Assembly: GCA_001916715.1 (NCBI GenBank)
Contig: MNSZ01000061.1
Coordinates: 115,642 to 179,641, forward strand
DNA: 64,000 nucleotides
DNA from: Firmicutes bacterium CAG:24053_14
Lineage (GTDB): Bacteria > Bacillota > Clostridia > Oscillospirales > Oscillospiraceae
Reading direction: 5' to 3'
Part shown: in pieces, positions 16,226 to 25,151 of the stretch
Position numbering within the stretch: the stretch's first letter is position 1
How the letters are laid out: every line of letters begins with the position of its first letter
Notes under the pieces: generated by a model
What the model was told of the DNA's origin: nothing
The model's database searches: none
Seen by the model: the letters and a program-made list of their open reading frames with translations, nothing else
Position numbers and translations under genes: made by a program

Positions 16226-17395
16226 ATGGTTAAGCTGTTATCAAAACTGTTCATAAAAAATCCGACGGAGTACGCCGATCCGCTTGTGCGCAAGGCTTAC
16301 GGAACGCTGTGCAGCCTGCTGGGGATATTCCTCAACGTGCTGCTGTTTGCCGGCAAGTATGCCGCCGGCGCGATATCCGGCTCGATCGCCATAACCGCCG
16401 ATGCGTTCAACAACCTCTCCGACGCCGGCGCGTCGGCGATATCGCTGCTGGGCTTCCGGCTTTCGGGCAAAAAGCCCGACCCCGACCACCCCTTCGGCCA
16501 CGGCAGGATAGAATACATCTCCGGCCTTGCGGTCGCGGCACTGATCGTTGTCATGGGCGTTGAGCTGCTGATAAGCTCGGTCGATAAGATACTCAGCCCC
16601 GAGCCGGTCGAGGTCGGCCTGCTCCCGGCGGCGATACTGCTCGCGTCGATCCTCGTCAAGCTGTACATGTTTGCGTATAATTGCAGCGTCGGCAAAAAGA
16701 TCTCGTCCTCGGCCATGGCCGCCACGGGTGCGGACAGCCTGTCCGACTCGGTCGCGACGGCGGTCGTGCTGCTTTCAATGGGCGTAAGCTGGCTGTTCAA
16801 GGTCAATATCGACGGCTGGGCAGGCGCGGCGGTCGCGGTGTTCATCCTCTTTGCCGGCTACGGCGTTGCAAAGGACACACTCTCGCCGCTGCTCGGTCAG
16901 GCGCCCGATCCGGAGCTTGTCAAAAGCATCGAGGAGATAGTCATGAGCTCGGACGCCGTCATCGGCATGCACGACCTCGTTGTTCACGACTACGGTCCGG
17001 GCAGAATGATGATCTCTCTGCACGCCGAGGTGGACGGCCGCGGCGATATCTTCCAGCTGCATGACAGCATCGACACCGTCGAGCGCGAGCTGAAAAGCGC
17101 GCTCGGCTGCGACGCGACGATCCACATGGACCCCGTCGAGACCGACAACGAGCAGGTAAACGCCGAACGCGCCGCGCTTGAGGAGGCGCTTAAGGGCATT
17201 GACGGGCTGCGCGGCATTCACGATTTCCGCATGGTCATGGGCCCGAGCCACACAAACCTTATCTTCGACGTCGTTATGGACACCGGCTGCGGCAAAACGC
17301 CAGAGCAGTTCCGCGATATCATCTGCCGCACCGTCGAGGAAAAGCTCCCCGGCCACTTCGCCGTCGTCACCGTCGATACCTCCTTTGTCTTTTAG
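16226..17395 (+). CDS. Cation diffusion facilitator (CDF) family metal exporter
   Basis: A 389-residue protein with about six transmembrane helices and a cytosolic C-terminal domain. The metal-site motifs are visible: ADAFNNLSD in helix 2, HPFGHGRIEY in the following loop and GADSLSDSVAT in helix 5. CDF proteins export Zn2+, Mn2+, Fe2+ or similar ions in exchange for protons. The ATG at 16226 is chosen because an upstream GTG lies in the promoter. The C-terminal region (about 210-389) is longer than the usual single domain. The stop TAG is the first TAG of the adjoining family I repeat. Confidence 0.85.
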   Translation: MVKLLSKLFIKNPTEYADPLVRKAYGTLCSLLGIFLNVLLFAGKYAAGAISGSIAITADAFNNLSDAGASAISLLGFRLSGKKPDPDHPFGHGRIEYISGLAVAALIVVMGVELLISSVDKILSPEPVEVGLLPAAILLASILVKLYMFAYNCSVGKKISSSAMAATGADSLSDSVATAVVLLSMGVSWLFKVNIDGWAGAAVAVFILFAGYGVAKDTLSPLLGQAPDPELVKSIEEIVMSSDAVIGMHDLVVHDYGPGRMMISLHAEVDGRGDIFQLHDSIDTVERELKSALGCDATIHMDPVETDNEQVNAERAALEEALKGIDGLRGIHDFRMVMGPSHTNLIFDVVMDTGCGKTPEQFRDIICRTVEEKLPGHFAVVTVDTSFVF

Positions 17396-18183
17396 AGGCG
17401 CATTGGGGCACCTACCAATACGGTTATCTCTGGTTGCCCGGTGTCGAATTTACCGGCGAAACCGTAAAACTCTCGCGTAACGCAAGTGCGGTGCGGAGTT
17501 TTTGCCGCCCGGTGTCGAAATTACCGACCAAACCATGGTTGCCTCGCGCTACGTTAGTACGTTGCTGAATTTTGCACCGCGCCCCATTGGCTCACCTGCA
17601 AGGGGAGCAGGCAGCTTTGCTGCCGTGGGGTTGAATAATACCTATTCACTATTACCTATTACCTCTTCACTGCGGCCGCAGCCGCTTGTAGGGAACGGAT
17701 TTATCCGTTCCGTCTGTACCGACCTTGCCTGCACAAAAACCATAGCTGTAGGGGCGATCATTGATCGCCCGTTTTTCATATAGTGTTTGCCTGGCGGCAA
17801 ATGATTAAAATAACACCTCATCCGTCACCAAGGTGACACCTTCCCCTCAAGCTACGCAGGGGAAGGCAAAAAAGGGACGGTCTGTGACCGTCCCGATGAA
17901 TAATGAATGATGAATAATTAATAGTGAATAATTATGGTGTGCCTGCGGCACTTTTTTAATAGCGCCTTTACGCTGGTACCAATACAGTTTTTGCGGTTGC
18001 CCGACCGGTGGGTTCCGGCAAAACCGTGGCAAACGGAACGGATAAATCCGTTCCCTACAAGGCTGCGGTGCAAAACTCAGCAGCGCACTAATGTATGGCG
18101 CGGCACGCAAGGTTTTGCCGGCAGTCTCGATACCGGGATACCGCAATATATGTATCCGTAGCTGCCTCAATGCGCCACTAAAA
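17392..18183. repeat. Family I mosaic repeat, locus I-3
   Basis: The longest-but-one locus (about 790 bp). It opens in the CDF stop codon (TTTTAGAGGCGCATTGGGG) and closes with GCCTCAATGCGCCACTAAAA. In between are a partial second left arm, the CAAGGGGAGCAGGCAGC module, GTAGGGAACGGATTTATCCG, the GGCGATCATTGATCGCC palindrome, the CACCTCATCCGTCACCAAGG module, a GGGACGGTC/GACCGTCCC palindrome and an ATAATGAATGATGAATAAT stretch. Confidence 0.85.
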
Positions 18184-18403
18184 CCTATTTGGAGCATAGG
18201 AATGACGTTTTGGAGCGGACAGAGGGTGGTATATAAGCTAAAATGCATATCGTAACCCCCATATGTATCTTCTTTGTCCGCAGGGCGGTCAGGTCTCCGC
18301 TCTGCGCGATATTGAATCACAGCCGAAAGGCATGGTTCTCCCTTCCCCTTTACCATAGCAAAGTTCTATACTCCTTTTATCTTCACTTTATGCACACTTT
18401 GCG
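18184..18403. other. Intergenic stretch, no gene seen
   Basis: About 220 bp between the repeat and the convergent terminators. No supported coding region, promoter or repeat arm was recognised. Confidence 0.4.
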
Positions 18404-18406
18404 GCA

Positions 18407-18433
18407 AAGCCCCGGACAAGCTCCGGGGCTTTG
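18407..18433. terminator. Hairpin with flanking A and T runs
   Basis: AAAGCCCCGG and CCGGGGCTTT form a perfect 10-bp stem around ACAAGCT. It could end transcription from either side. Confidence 0.7.
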
Positions 18434-18460
18434 TTGTGCGCTGTTCAGGGCGGAAACAAA

Positions 18461-18489
18461 AAAGCCACGAGCTTCGGCTCGTGGCTTGG
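18461..18489 (-). terminator. Rho-independent terminator of brnQ
   Basis: On the minus strand, GCCACGAGC and GCTCGTGGC pair around a tetraloop and are followed by a TTTTTT run, directly after the brnQ stop. Confidence 0.85.
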
Positions 18490-18493
18490 AATA

Positions 18494-19789
18494 TCAGATT
18501 TTTGCTTCCGCTTCGGACTTCCTGGGCTTGACGATTGCTGCAAGGCCGAGTGCGAGCAGGCCGAAGATGACGGCCGGAAGTATCCAGTACAGGCCCATGT
18601 CGTACAGGGGAAGATTCTCCATTGCGGGGACCTTGAACGCACACAGGATGCTCGCGCCAACTGCGCCGAGAGCCGCGCCGCGGCTGACATAGTCGTTTGC
18701 CTTGGGGATAATGAGCGAGATGAAGATAACGACCAGTGCCGGCGGATAAACGATGTCCAGCACTGGAGCCGCGATCGAAACGATGCGGTCAAGGCCGAGA
18801 TTGGACGCAACGGCGCTGAACACACAGATAACGATGACGAATGCCTTGTAGGGCACCTTCTCGCTGCACAGCTCGGTGAAGTAAGCTGCGGCGGAGCTGG
18901 TCAGACCGATGGCGGTGGTGACGCAGGCAAGACCCACGACGACGCCGAAGATGATCATGCCGGCCTTGCCGAGCAGCGCCTCAACGATGGCCATAACAAG
19001 CTCTGCGCGGCCGATCTCAAGGCCGTACTGAGCCGAAACGGTAGCGCCGAGGTAGCACAGGCCCATGTAAACGCCGAGCAGCAGCACACCTGCGAGGATA
19101 GCCGAGCCGGAGACGATCTTGAACTTCTGGCCGTTGGTGGTGTAGCCCTTGGAGGCGGCGCTCTGGAGGATTATGATGCCAAACGGCAGCGCTGCGAGCG
19201 CGTCCATGGTCTGGTAGCCGGCCTTGATGCCGCCGAGAATAACGTTGTCGGCGTTCGGGGTGAGGGATATCTCGCCGAGCGGCGTTGCAACGCCCTTGAT
19301 TATGATGACCGCAAGGCCGATAAGCAGCAGCGGAGTGAGGATCGCGCCGACGATATCGACGACGGCCGACTGGCGGATGCACAAAAACAGGATAATCGCG
19401 AAGAATATTATGGAGAACACAACGGAGGAAACGCCGCTGATGTTCGGAACGATTGCCATTTCAAAGGTGGTCGCAGCGGTGCGGGGGATCGCAACCATGG
19501 GACCGATGCACAGGATGAGCGCGCTCATGAGTATTGCGGCCGGGACCTTGCCCAGACGCGCGGTGACGGCCTCGCTGCTGCCGACGCGCAGGAGCGCAAA
19601 TACTGCGCACATTGCAAGACCGATGTCCGCAATGAAGTATGCCGAGAAGCCGCCGAGCCACTCGGGACCTGCCTCAACGCCGAGATACGGCGGAAAAATG
19701 ACGTTGCCTGCGCCGAAAAACATCGCAAACAACGCAAAGCCGACGACGATAATGTCGCGGACAGTGTGGGGTTTGTTCTGAAGCTTCAT
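18494..19789 (-). CDS. brnQ: Branched-chain amino acid transporter, BrnQ family
   Basis: A 431-residue protein with about twelve transmembrane helices. The N-terminal block GFALFAMFFGAGNVIFPP is diagnostic of BrnQ/LIV-II carriers, which import leucine, isoleucine and valine with Na+ or H+. The length is normal. It is transcribed divergently from a LysR-type regulator with a 296-bp gap between them, the classical arrangement for regulation of the transporter by the LysR protein. It has its own terminator. Confidence 0.9.
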   Translation of the reverse strand: MKLQNKPHTVRDIIVVGFALFAMFFGAGNVIFPPYLGVEAGPEWLGGFSAYFIADIGLAMCAVFALLRVGSSEAVTARLGKVPAAILMSALILCIGPMVAIPRTAATTFEMAIVPNISGVSSVVFSIIFFAIILFLCIRQSAVVDIVGAILTPLLLIGLAVIIIKGVATPLGEISLTPNADNVILGGIKAGYQTMDALAALPFGIIILQSAASKGYTTNGQKFKIVSGSAILAGVLLLGVYMGLCYLGATVSAQYGLEIGRAELVMAIVEALLGKAGMIIFGVVVGLACVTTAIGLTSSAAAYFTELCSEKVPYKAFVIVICVFSAVASNLGLDRIVSIAAPVLDIVYPPALVVIFISLIIPKANDYVSRGAALGAVGASILCAFKVPAMENLPLYDMGLYWILPAVIFGLLALGLAAIVKPRKSEAEAKI

Positions 19790-20015
19790 TCAATTTTCCT
19801 CTTTCATCAATTGCTTTCTCATCTGCTGAGCAGCGCCTCCGTAAATACGCTGCACACTGTTACACTTCAATCCAATGCGTTGAAAAATGTGAATAAAGGA
19901 TATCATTTTTTTCATGATTGCGGAAATCACTCTTGTTCATCCCCATATTAAAAACTTTAATACTATGCACAAAATAATTTCATGTTACGCGTGATAAAAT
20001 GTTAACCAAATGTTA

Positions 20016-20044
20016 TTGAATGTGTCGATTTGGCGTGTTATATT
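20016..20044 (+). promoter_or_regulatory. Promoter of the LysR-type regulator gene
   Basis: TTGAAT, 17-nt spacer, TATATT. The AT-rich gap 19790-20015 upstream should also hold the brnQ promoter and the LysR binding sites, which I could not define with confidence. Confidence 0.5.
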
Positions 20045-20085
20045 TGCATGGCAATAATTATAGATATAAGAAAGGTGTGAGCGTT

Positions 20086-20946
20086 ATGGATGACGGAAGA
20101 CTGCGCGCAGTGCTGACAGCGGTCGATCGCGGCAGCTTCAGCAAGGCCGCGGCGGAGCTGGGCTACACGCAATCGGCAATGACGCATCTTGTGAATAATC
20201 TTGAAGCAGAGCTGGGCTGCACGCTGCTCAATCGCGGCAGTCACGGTGTCCGCCTTTCGGAGGAGGGAGAGCAGCTTCTTCCTTATATAAAGAGCGTTAT
20301 CGATGCGTGCGACGCGCTGCGCCAGGAGGCCGCCGCGCAGAGCCGCACCCAGCGCCACCAGCTCAGCCTCGGCTGCTTTGCGAGCATTGCGCGCTCCGCG
20401 CTGCCCCAGCTTTTGCAGGAATTCAAGGCGCTCTACCCCGATATCCAGATAGATGTGACCATCCGCGGCTATGAGATGCCGGCGCTTCTTCAAAAGGGCG
20501 AGGTGCAGCTTGCGCTCGTGGACGAGACCTGCGCCGAGGGCTTCGAGTGGATACCTCTTACGCGCGTTCCGCTTATCGCGGTCGTCCCCCCGACGTTTCG
20601 CTGGGAAAGGGAACGCATTTCCATCGGCAGGCTTCTGAAGGAGCCGTTTATCACCTGTCAGGAGCAGTATTCCGAAAAGTTGCTGCCGCCGGACGCAAAG
20701 CGCATCCAGGTCACGGCCTCGGACGATGCGGCGATCCTGTCCATGGTGTCGTGCGGCCTGGGAGTGTCGATCCTGTCGTCGCTCTCGCTTGCCGGATACG
20801 AGGGGCAGGTCAAAACCATACCGCTCGAGATACCCGTCGTCGTGCGCGTCGGCGTCGCGATCAAGTCGCTCGAGTCCGCCTCGACCTCCGCGCGCCGCTT
20901 CGTCAAGTTCCTCAAAAACCACTACGGTGTTTTAGAGGCGAATTGA
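20086..20946 (+). CDS. LysR-family transcriptional regulator
   Basis: A 286-residue protein with an N-terminal winged helix-turn-helix (residues about 5-62, including SFSKAAAELGYTQSAMTHLVNN). A periplasmic-binding-protein-like effector domain follows (about 90-285). It probably regulates the divergent brnQ gene. The ATG at 20086 follows AAAGGTG. The last codons come from the family I repeat: the frame reads through TTTTAGAGGCGAATTGA as VLEAN-stop, so the natural C-terminus has been replaced or extended by repeat sequence. Confidence 0.85.
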   Translation: MDDGRLRAVLTAVDRGSFSKAAAELGYTQSAMTHLVNNLEAELGCTLLNRGSHGVRLSEEGEQLLPYIKSVIDACDALRQEAAAQSRTQRHQLSLGCFASIARSALPQLLQEFKALYPDIQIDVTIRGYEMPALLQKGEVQLALVDETCAEGFEWIPLTRVPLIAVVPPTFRWERERISIGRLLKEPFITCQEQYSEKLLPPDAKRIQVTASDDAAILSMVSCGLGVSILSSLSLAGYEGQVKTIPLEIPVVVRVGVAIKSLESASTSARRFVKFLKNHYGVLEAN

Positions 20947-21244
20947 GGCACCTACCGATACGGTTATCTCCGGTGGCCCGGCAGCGCAGACTACGTCTGC
21001 GAAGTAATAAGTAAAAGGTAAAAGTGAAGAAGTTAGGTATTCGCCCAAAGGGCGAATGAAATTCAAATCCGTGCCGTAGGCACACCACACCTATTCACTA
21101 TTACCTATTACCTCTTCACTGCGACCAAAGGTCGCTCGTAGGGAACGGATTTATCCGTTCCGCTTGTCGTGGTTTGGTCGGCATCCACCGGTCGAGATAC
21201 CGCAATAAATGTATCGGTATCAGCGTTAATGCGCAATTAAAAAA
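20930..21244. repeat. Family I mosaic repeat, locus I-4
   Basis: The left tip TTTTAGAGGCGAATTGAGGC overlaps the LysR 3' end. The core has the GTGCCGTAGGCACACCACAC and CTATTACCTATTACCTCTTC stretches, GTAGGGAACGGATTTATCCG and a right arm ending TAATGCGCAATTAAAAAA. Confidence 0.8.
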
Positions 21245-21297
21245 CCGCTTGCGGCAGATGAGGTGCTATCAAATTATCGCCGTCAGGCAAACATAAT

Positions 21298-21332
21298 AAA
21301 AAGACGAGGCCAAAGCGGCCTCGCCTTTTTTA
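21298..21332 (-). terminator. Rho-independent terminator
   Basis: GACGAGGCC and GGCCTCGCC pair with one mismatch, with an A run before and a T run after, so it can serve the minus-strand gene ending at 21367 and the plus-strand transcript from lysR. Confidence 0.8.
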
Positions 21333-21366
21333 ATGGGGAGTATAAAGAAGGAGAATTGTATCGAAA

Positions 21367-21885
21367 TCAGTGTCTGCCGTACTCGATCCTTGTGACCGAG
21401 ACGACAAGTCCGGCGATGCCTGCAAGGGCAAGGACTGCGCAGACTGCCGTCCAGACGGCTGCATCGTGATTGGCCGAGTCAAGATCCATACGGTATGCCT
21501 CGCCTGCTGCGGCGCAGATGCCGCCGTAGGTCGTAGCATAGGTATCCGTTCCGCTGAGCAGATATTTTACCTCGCGGTCGAGTGCGGCCGAGTCGGTGTT
21601 GTACTCTGCGATGGGCTTGAGTGCATCGGCCATGCGGCTGAGCGAATCGGCATCGTCGTCGGAAGTGCTCTGTACGCTTGCCTGATACACGTCGTTTTCA
21701 ACACCCATCGAGGCGGCAAGCTCGGCTGCCGATTCCGCGCGGCTTATGAAATTCGAGTCGGCCGATACGCGCTCTACCTTCTGCGCCTCAACATTTGTAA
21801 AGCCGACTGCGGCCAGCAGGATGACAACTACGGATGCAATGGCTGTGATAACATATAATGTGTTGTTTGATGACTTTGTTTTCAT
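21367..21885 (-). CDS. Small two-helix membrane protein, function unknown
   Basis: A 172-residue protein with a transmembrane helix near each end (about 11-31 and 139-162). A polar, mostly helical extracellular or periplasm-side domain rich in Ser/Asp/Ala lies between them. The start is the ATG at 21885 with AAAGGAT upstream; a longer frame upstream lacks a ribosome-binding site. The layout recalls four-helix sensor-like domains held between two membrane helices, but no signalling domain follows. I do not recognise the family. Confidence 0.6.
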   Translation of the reverse strand: MKTKSSNNTLYVITAIASVVVILLAAVGFTNVEAQKVERVSADSNFISRAESAAELAASMGVENDVYQASVQSTSDDDADSLSRMADALKPIAEYNTDSAALDREVKYLLSGTDTYATTYGGICAAAGEAYRMDLDSANHDAAVWTAVCAVLALAGIAGLVVSVTRIEYGRH

Positions 21886-22015
21886 GATGCGATCCTTTCC
21901 GCTCTTAAAAGAGCTATCTTTATTCATTGACCACATAATAGACCCGAAGTTTATGTAATTCAACGTACAAATTTGCCTCAAGTGACAAGAAAATAGGCAA
22001 TTGCATAAAAGTGCG

Positions 22016-22049
22016 TAAAAAAACAGCTGACGTGAAAATCACGTCAGCT
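22016..22049 (-). terminator. Rho-independent terminator downstream of the ATP-grasp gene
   Basis: On the minus strand, AGCTGACGTGA and TCACGTCAGCT form an 11-bp stem followed by GTTTTTTT. It lies beyond repeat locus I-5, so the repeat is in the transcribed 3' region. Confidence 0.8.
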
Positions 22050-22053
22050 CAGC

Positions 22054-22094
22054 CTGTTGAAAAAGCCCAGCCGTTGCTGGACTTTTTCGACAGA
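22054..22094. terminator. Second hairpin with A/T-run flanks
   Basis: CTGTTGAAAAAGCCCAGC pairs with GCTGGACTTTTTCGACAG around CGTT. It may be a terminator or a degenerate small palindrome. Confidence 0.5.
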
Positions 22095-22304
22095 CTGGGG
22101 TGATCAATGATCGCCCCTACGATTCTGTTTCGGCGCCGACCAAACCGTTACACATGGGCGAGCAATGATCGCCCCTATGGGTGCGGTGCAAAACTCAGCT
22201 CCGCACTAATGTGTGGCGGCAGTTTTACGGTTTGGTCAGCAACTTCGACACCGGGATACCGGAGATGACCGTATCCGTAGCAGCCTCAATGCGCCTCTGA
22301 AAGA
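22095..22304. repeat. Family I mosaic repeat, locus I-5
   Basis: The core has the ATCAATGATCGCCCCTA module twice; the right arm runs from ACGGTTTGGTCAGC to the tip GCCTCAATGCGCCTCTGAAA. The tip overlaps the last codons of the ATP-grasp gene. The left tip is missing. Confidence 0.75.
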
Positions 22305-23302
22305 CATTCGGACATGGCTTTTTGGAATTTGGGCAGGACGCCGATACCGTTTGTTCGGTGGGGCGGAAGCTGATAGATATCGTGGCCGGGATAGTCGTTG
22401 CCCTCGATCAGCAGCGGCCCGTTATCGGTCACGCACACGTCCCAGCCGACGACGCCGACCTGCGGCACGACCTGGCCCGCGCGTTCGACAAGCGCAATGA
22501 CCTCGTCCCAAAGCGGTATCTTGAAGCCCTTTATGGGCACGCCGGTCAGGGGATGCACGTCGTACAGATGCCCGGACTTATCCAGCGCAGGGTAGATTAT
22601 CTCGCCCCTGTCCTCCTCTATGGGCACGACCATGCCGCCGTTATTGAAGTTATCGACATACTTGCCGTTGCCGATGCGCAGGTACGCGGCGACTACGCGC
22701 GTTTTTTTGCCGTGGGTGAAGCTTATGACGCGGCAGGTGTTGACCGAGCAGGGGTGCAGCGCCATGAGGTCGCGATGCTGCACGACGCACTCCTCCAGCA
22801 GCACCTTACCCGCTCCGTCCAGGTGCTCGCGCACAGGCTCGGTCAGCTCGCGCACGTCGATCTTTTCAATGCCGCGTCCGCATTGCCCGTCAACGGGCTT
22901 TACCATGAACACGGGGTGCTTTTCGATGAACGCGTCAAGCTCGGCGTCGCTCGCTGTGGAGTAGTCGAGCCAGTCGCGGTGCAGGAATTCGGAAAAGTTA
23001 TGCGCGAATTTGAGCTTATTCTCGATCTCGGGCATATACGCCGGGTCGTTATACGCCTTGATGAAGCCGTTATTTATGCCGCGCGTGAGCACCGTTTTGC
23101 GCTGCGCGGCGTTGAGGTCGTACATCTCGAACAGCCAATAGTCCATGTACCCTGCCTGATAGCGCAGTCCGCACCAGACCATGTCAAAAAATATGAACAG
23201 CTTGCTGCGCCCGGACTTCTCATGGACCTCGTCTATCTTCCGGAACATCTGCTTCCAGTTCAGCCCCGCTATGCGCGCAAGCAGAAATTTTAATTTTCCC
23301 AT
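22286..23302 (-). CDS. Sugar-transfer-associated ATP-grasp protein
   Basis: A 338-residue protein of the ATP-grasp fold, resembling the sugar-transfer-associated ATP-grasp family. The visible blocks are VFMVKPVDGQCGRGIE (nucleotide-binding lysine and glycine loop) and GWDVCVTDNGPLLIEGND (acidic metal-binding residues). Its substrate is not predictable. The ATG at 23302 has AAGGAG upstream, directly against the tip of repeat I-6. The C-terminus runs into repeat I-5: the last residues LSEAH and the TGA come from TTTCAGAGGCGCATTGAGG. Confidence 0.7.
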   Translation of the reverse strand: MGKLKFLLARIAGLNWKQMFRKIDEVHEKSGRSKLFIFFDMVWCGLRYQAGYMDYWLFEMYDLNAAQRKTVLTRGINNGFIKAYNDPAYMPEIENKLKFAHNFSEFLHRDWLDYSTASDAELDAFIEKHPVFMVKPVDGQCGRGIEKIDVRELTEPVREHLDGAGKVLLEECVVQHRDLMALHPCSVNTCRVISFTHGKKTRVVAAYLRIGNGKYVDNFNNGGMVVPIEEDRGEIIYPALDKSGHLYDVHPLTGVPIKGFKIPLWDEVIALVERAGQVVPQVGVVGWDVCVTDNGPLLIEGNDYPGHDIYQLPPHRTNGIGVLPKFQKAMSECLSEAH

Positions 23303-23313
23303 ACTATCTCCTT

Positions 23314-23522
23314 TTTTAGAGGCGCATTGACGCACCTACGGATACGGTTATTGCGTGAACCCGGTATCGAGAATGCCGACAAAACCGTGGCTGCCTCGCA
23401 ACCCGTTAGTGCAATGTCAAATCTTTTGCCGCACCTCGTAGGGAACGGATTTATCCGTTCCGTTTGTCGTGGTTTCGTCGGCAATCTCCGGTCTGGCTGA
23501 CGCAATAAATGTATCGGCAATT
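23314..23522. repeat. Family I mosaic repeat, locus I-6
   Basis: A compact single copy: left tip TTTTTAGAGGCGCATTGACG, core GTAGGGAACGGATTTATCCG, right arm with TCGTGGTTTCGTCGG that decays at GTATCGGCAATTATTC without a tip. It lies inside a minus-strand gene run (rnhA above, ATP-grasp below). Confidence 0.85.
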
Positions 23523-23528
23523 ATTCGC

Positions 23529-23978
23529 TCACCGTGCGGACATGGTCTGCGAGGCCGCGACGGCAAGCTCATCGCAGCGGTTATTGAATTCGTTCTCGGC
23601 GTGGCCCTTGACCCAGTGACAGCGGACCTCATGCGTATCGCACAGCTCCAGAAGCTCTGCCCAGAGGTCGGAGTTGAGCGCCGGCTTTTTATCGGCCTTT
23701 TTCCACCCGTTGCGCCGCCAAGACACCGCCCAGCCCTTGCTGAGCGCATCAATGACGTACTTTGAATCCGAGTACAGCTCCACGATGCACGGCTCCTTGA
23801 GCGCACGCAGCGCCGAGATCACGCCGGTTAGCTCCATGCGGTTGTTTGTCGTCTGCTTTTCGCCGCCGGACATCTCCTTTTTCGCGCCGCCATAGCACAA
23901 AATCGCGCCCCAGCCACCCGGACCCGGGTTGCCGGAGCACGCGCCGTCGGTGTATATCGTAACCGTTTTTTTCATCAT
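23529..23978 (-). CDS. rnhA: Ribonuclease HI
   Basis: A 149-residue protein with the complete RNase HI fold. The catalytic residues are in place: Asp in IYTDGACSGNPG, Glu in NRMELTGV, Asp in LYSDSKYV and the late Asp in NNRCDELA. It also keeps WVKGHAENEFNNRCD. It degrades RNA in RNA-DNA hybrids. The start overlaps the stop of the upstream gene (ATGA), indicating translational coupling. Confidence 0.95.
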   Translation of the reverse strand: MMKKTVTIYTDGACSGNPGPGGWGAILCYGGAKKEMSGGEKQTTNNRMELTGVISALRALKEPCIVELYSDSKYVIDALSKGWAVSWRRNGWKKADKKPALNSDLWAELLELCDTHEVRCHWVKGHAENEFNNRCDELAVAASQTMSAR

Positions 23979-24472
23979 TTCAGACCGTATTTCCGCATGA
24001 GTATGTTGTATTCGTCCTTCTCAATGAGGCCGTTGCGCAGCAGCTCCTTGAGCTGGGATGCGCGTTTTTCCTCATCTGTGCCGTGATAGTCCGGCTCGAC
24101 GTGCTCGTGGTCATCGTCGCAGCGCGTGAGGTCGTCGCGCATCTTCTCCGTCAGACGCTTGCTGATGCTCTCGCCCTTGCCGACAAATTTCGACACGTCA
24201 AAGTGCTCCGGCTTGAACTCGCGCTTTGCAGGCTCTGTGCGCGCCGGCTGCGCGGCATCGGACTCGGAGTTTTTATCCGCGGCATCTGCCTGCGCTTTTT
24301 TCATTGCTATCACCGCCAAAACGACCGCGCCTATCATCAAAACAATGAAAAGCACCGTGCCGCCGCCGATGCCCACCGCATCGGAGAGCACTAACAGCGC
24401 AACAATAACGGCAATAACCAGCTTTACCGGACTGCCATCGGGCTTCTGATCTCTTCTGTTGTCGTTATTCAT
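23975..24472 (-). CDS. Membrane protein with C-terminal SHOCT-like domain
   Basis: About 165 residues. Two hydrophobic helices lie near residues 16-58, then a charged Ala/Glu/Lys linker, and the last 30 residues (LKELLRNGLIEKDEYNILMRKYG) match the SHOCT short oligomerisation domain. The ATG at 24472 has GGAG 7 nt upstream; the in-frame GTG one codon earlier is less likely. The upstream repeat tip touches the ribosome-binding site. Its stop overlaps the rnhA start. Confidence 0.65.
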   Translation of the reverse strand: MNNDNRRDQKPDGSPVKLVIAVIVALLVLSDAVGIGGGTVLFIVLMIGAVVLAVIAMKKAQADAADKNSESDAAQPARTEPAKREFKPEHFDVSKFVGKGESISKRLTEKMRDDLTRCDDDHEHVEPDYHGTDEEKRASQLKELLRNGLIEKDEYNILMRKYGLK

Positions 24473-24482
24473 CACTTTCTCC

Positions 24483-25150
24483 TTTTTTTAGAGGCGCTTT
24501 GGCGCACCTACGGATACAGTTATTGCGTGAACCCGGTATCGAAGTTACCGACGAAACCACAAAACTCTCGCGCTACATCAATGCGGTGTTGAATTTTGCG
24601 CGCACCCCATTGGTTCCCCTGTTAAGGGGAGCAGGCGGCTTTGCTGCCGAGGGGTTGAATTATAGCGCACACAACACCTATTAACTATCAGCTATTAGCT
24701 CTCCGCTGCGGCCAAAGGTCGCTCGTAGGGACGATCATTGATCGCCCGTGTGTATCAGTTTTGCCGGCACCCACCGATCGTGCTGACGCAGTATGTGTAT
24801 CGGCAATTATTCACTATTAATTATTCATCATTCATTATTCATTGGGGCGGTCATGGACCGTCCCTTTTTGCCTTCCCCTGCGTAGCTTGAGGGGAAGGTG
24901 TCGCTTGCGACGGATGAGGTGTTATTAAATCATTGCCGTCAGGCAAACACATTTTTTAGAGGCGCTTTTTTAGTGGCGCATTCACATTGTACGAATACAT
25001 TTGTTGCGGTATCCCGACCGGAGGGTACAGTCAAAACCGTTACATGCGGAACGGATAAATCCGTTCCCTACGAGGTGCGGCGCAAAATTCGGCATCACAC
25101 CACAGGGTTGCGCACACCGCAATTATTCATCATTCATTATTCACTATTAA
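24483..25150. repeat. Family I mosaic repeat, locus I-7
   Basis: It opens with TTTTTTTAGAGGCGCTTTGG. It contains the AAGGGGAGCAGGCGGC module, CTATTAACTATCAGCT, a GACGATCATTGATCGCC palindrome, the GGGGCGGTC/GACCGTCCC palindrome, and the module CCTTCCCCTGCGTAGCTTGA in inverse orientation to locus I-3. A second left arm has a doubled tip (TTTTTTAGAGGCGCTTTTTT then AGTGGCGCATTC, near 24954-24985). It ends with TTATTCATCATTCATTATTC. Confidence 0.85.
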
Positions 25151-25151
25151 T

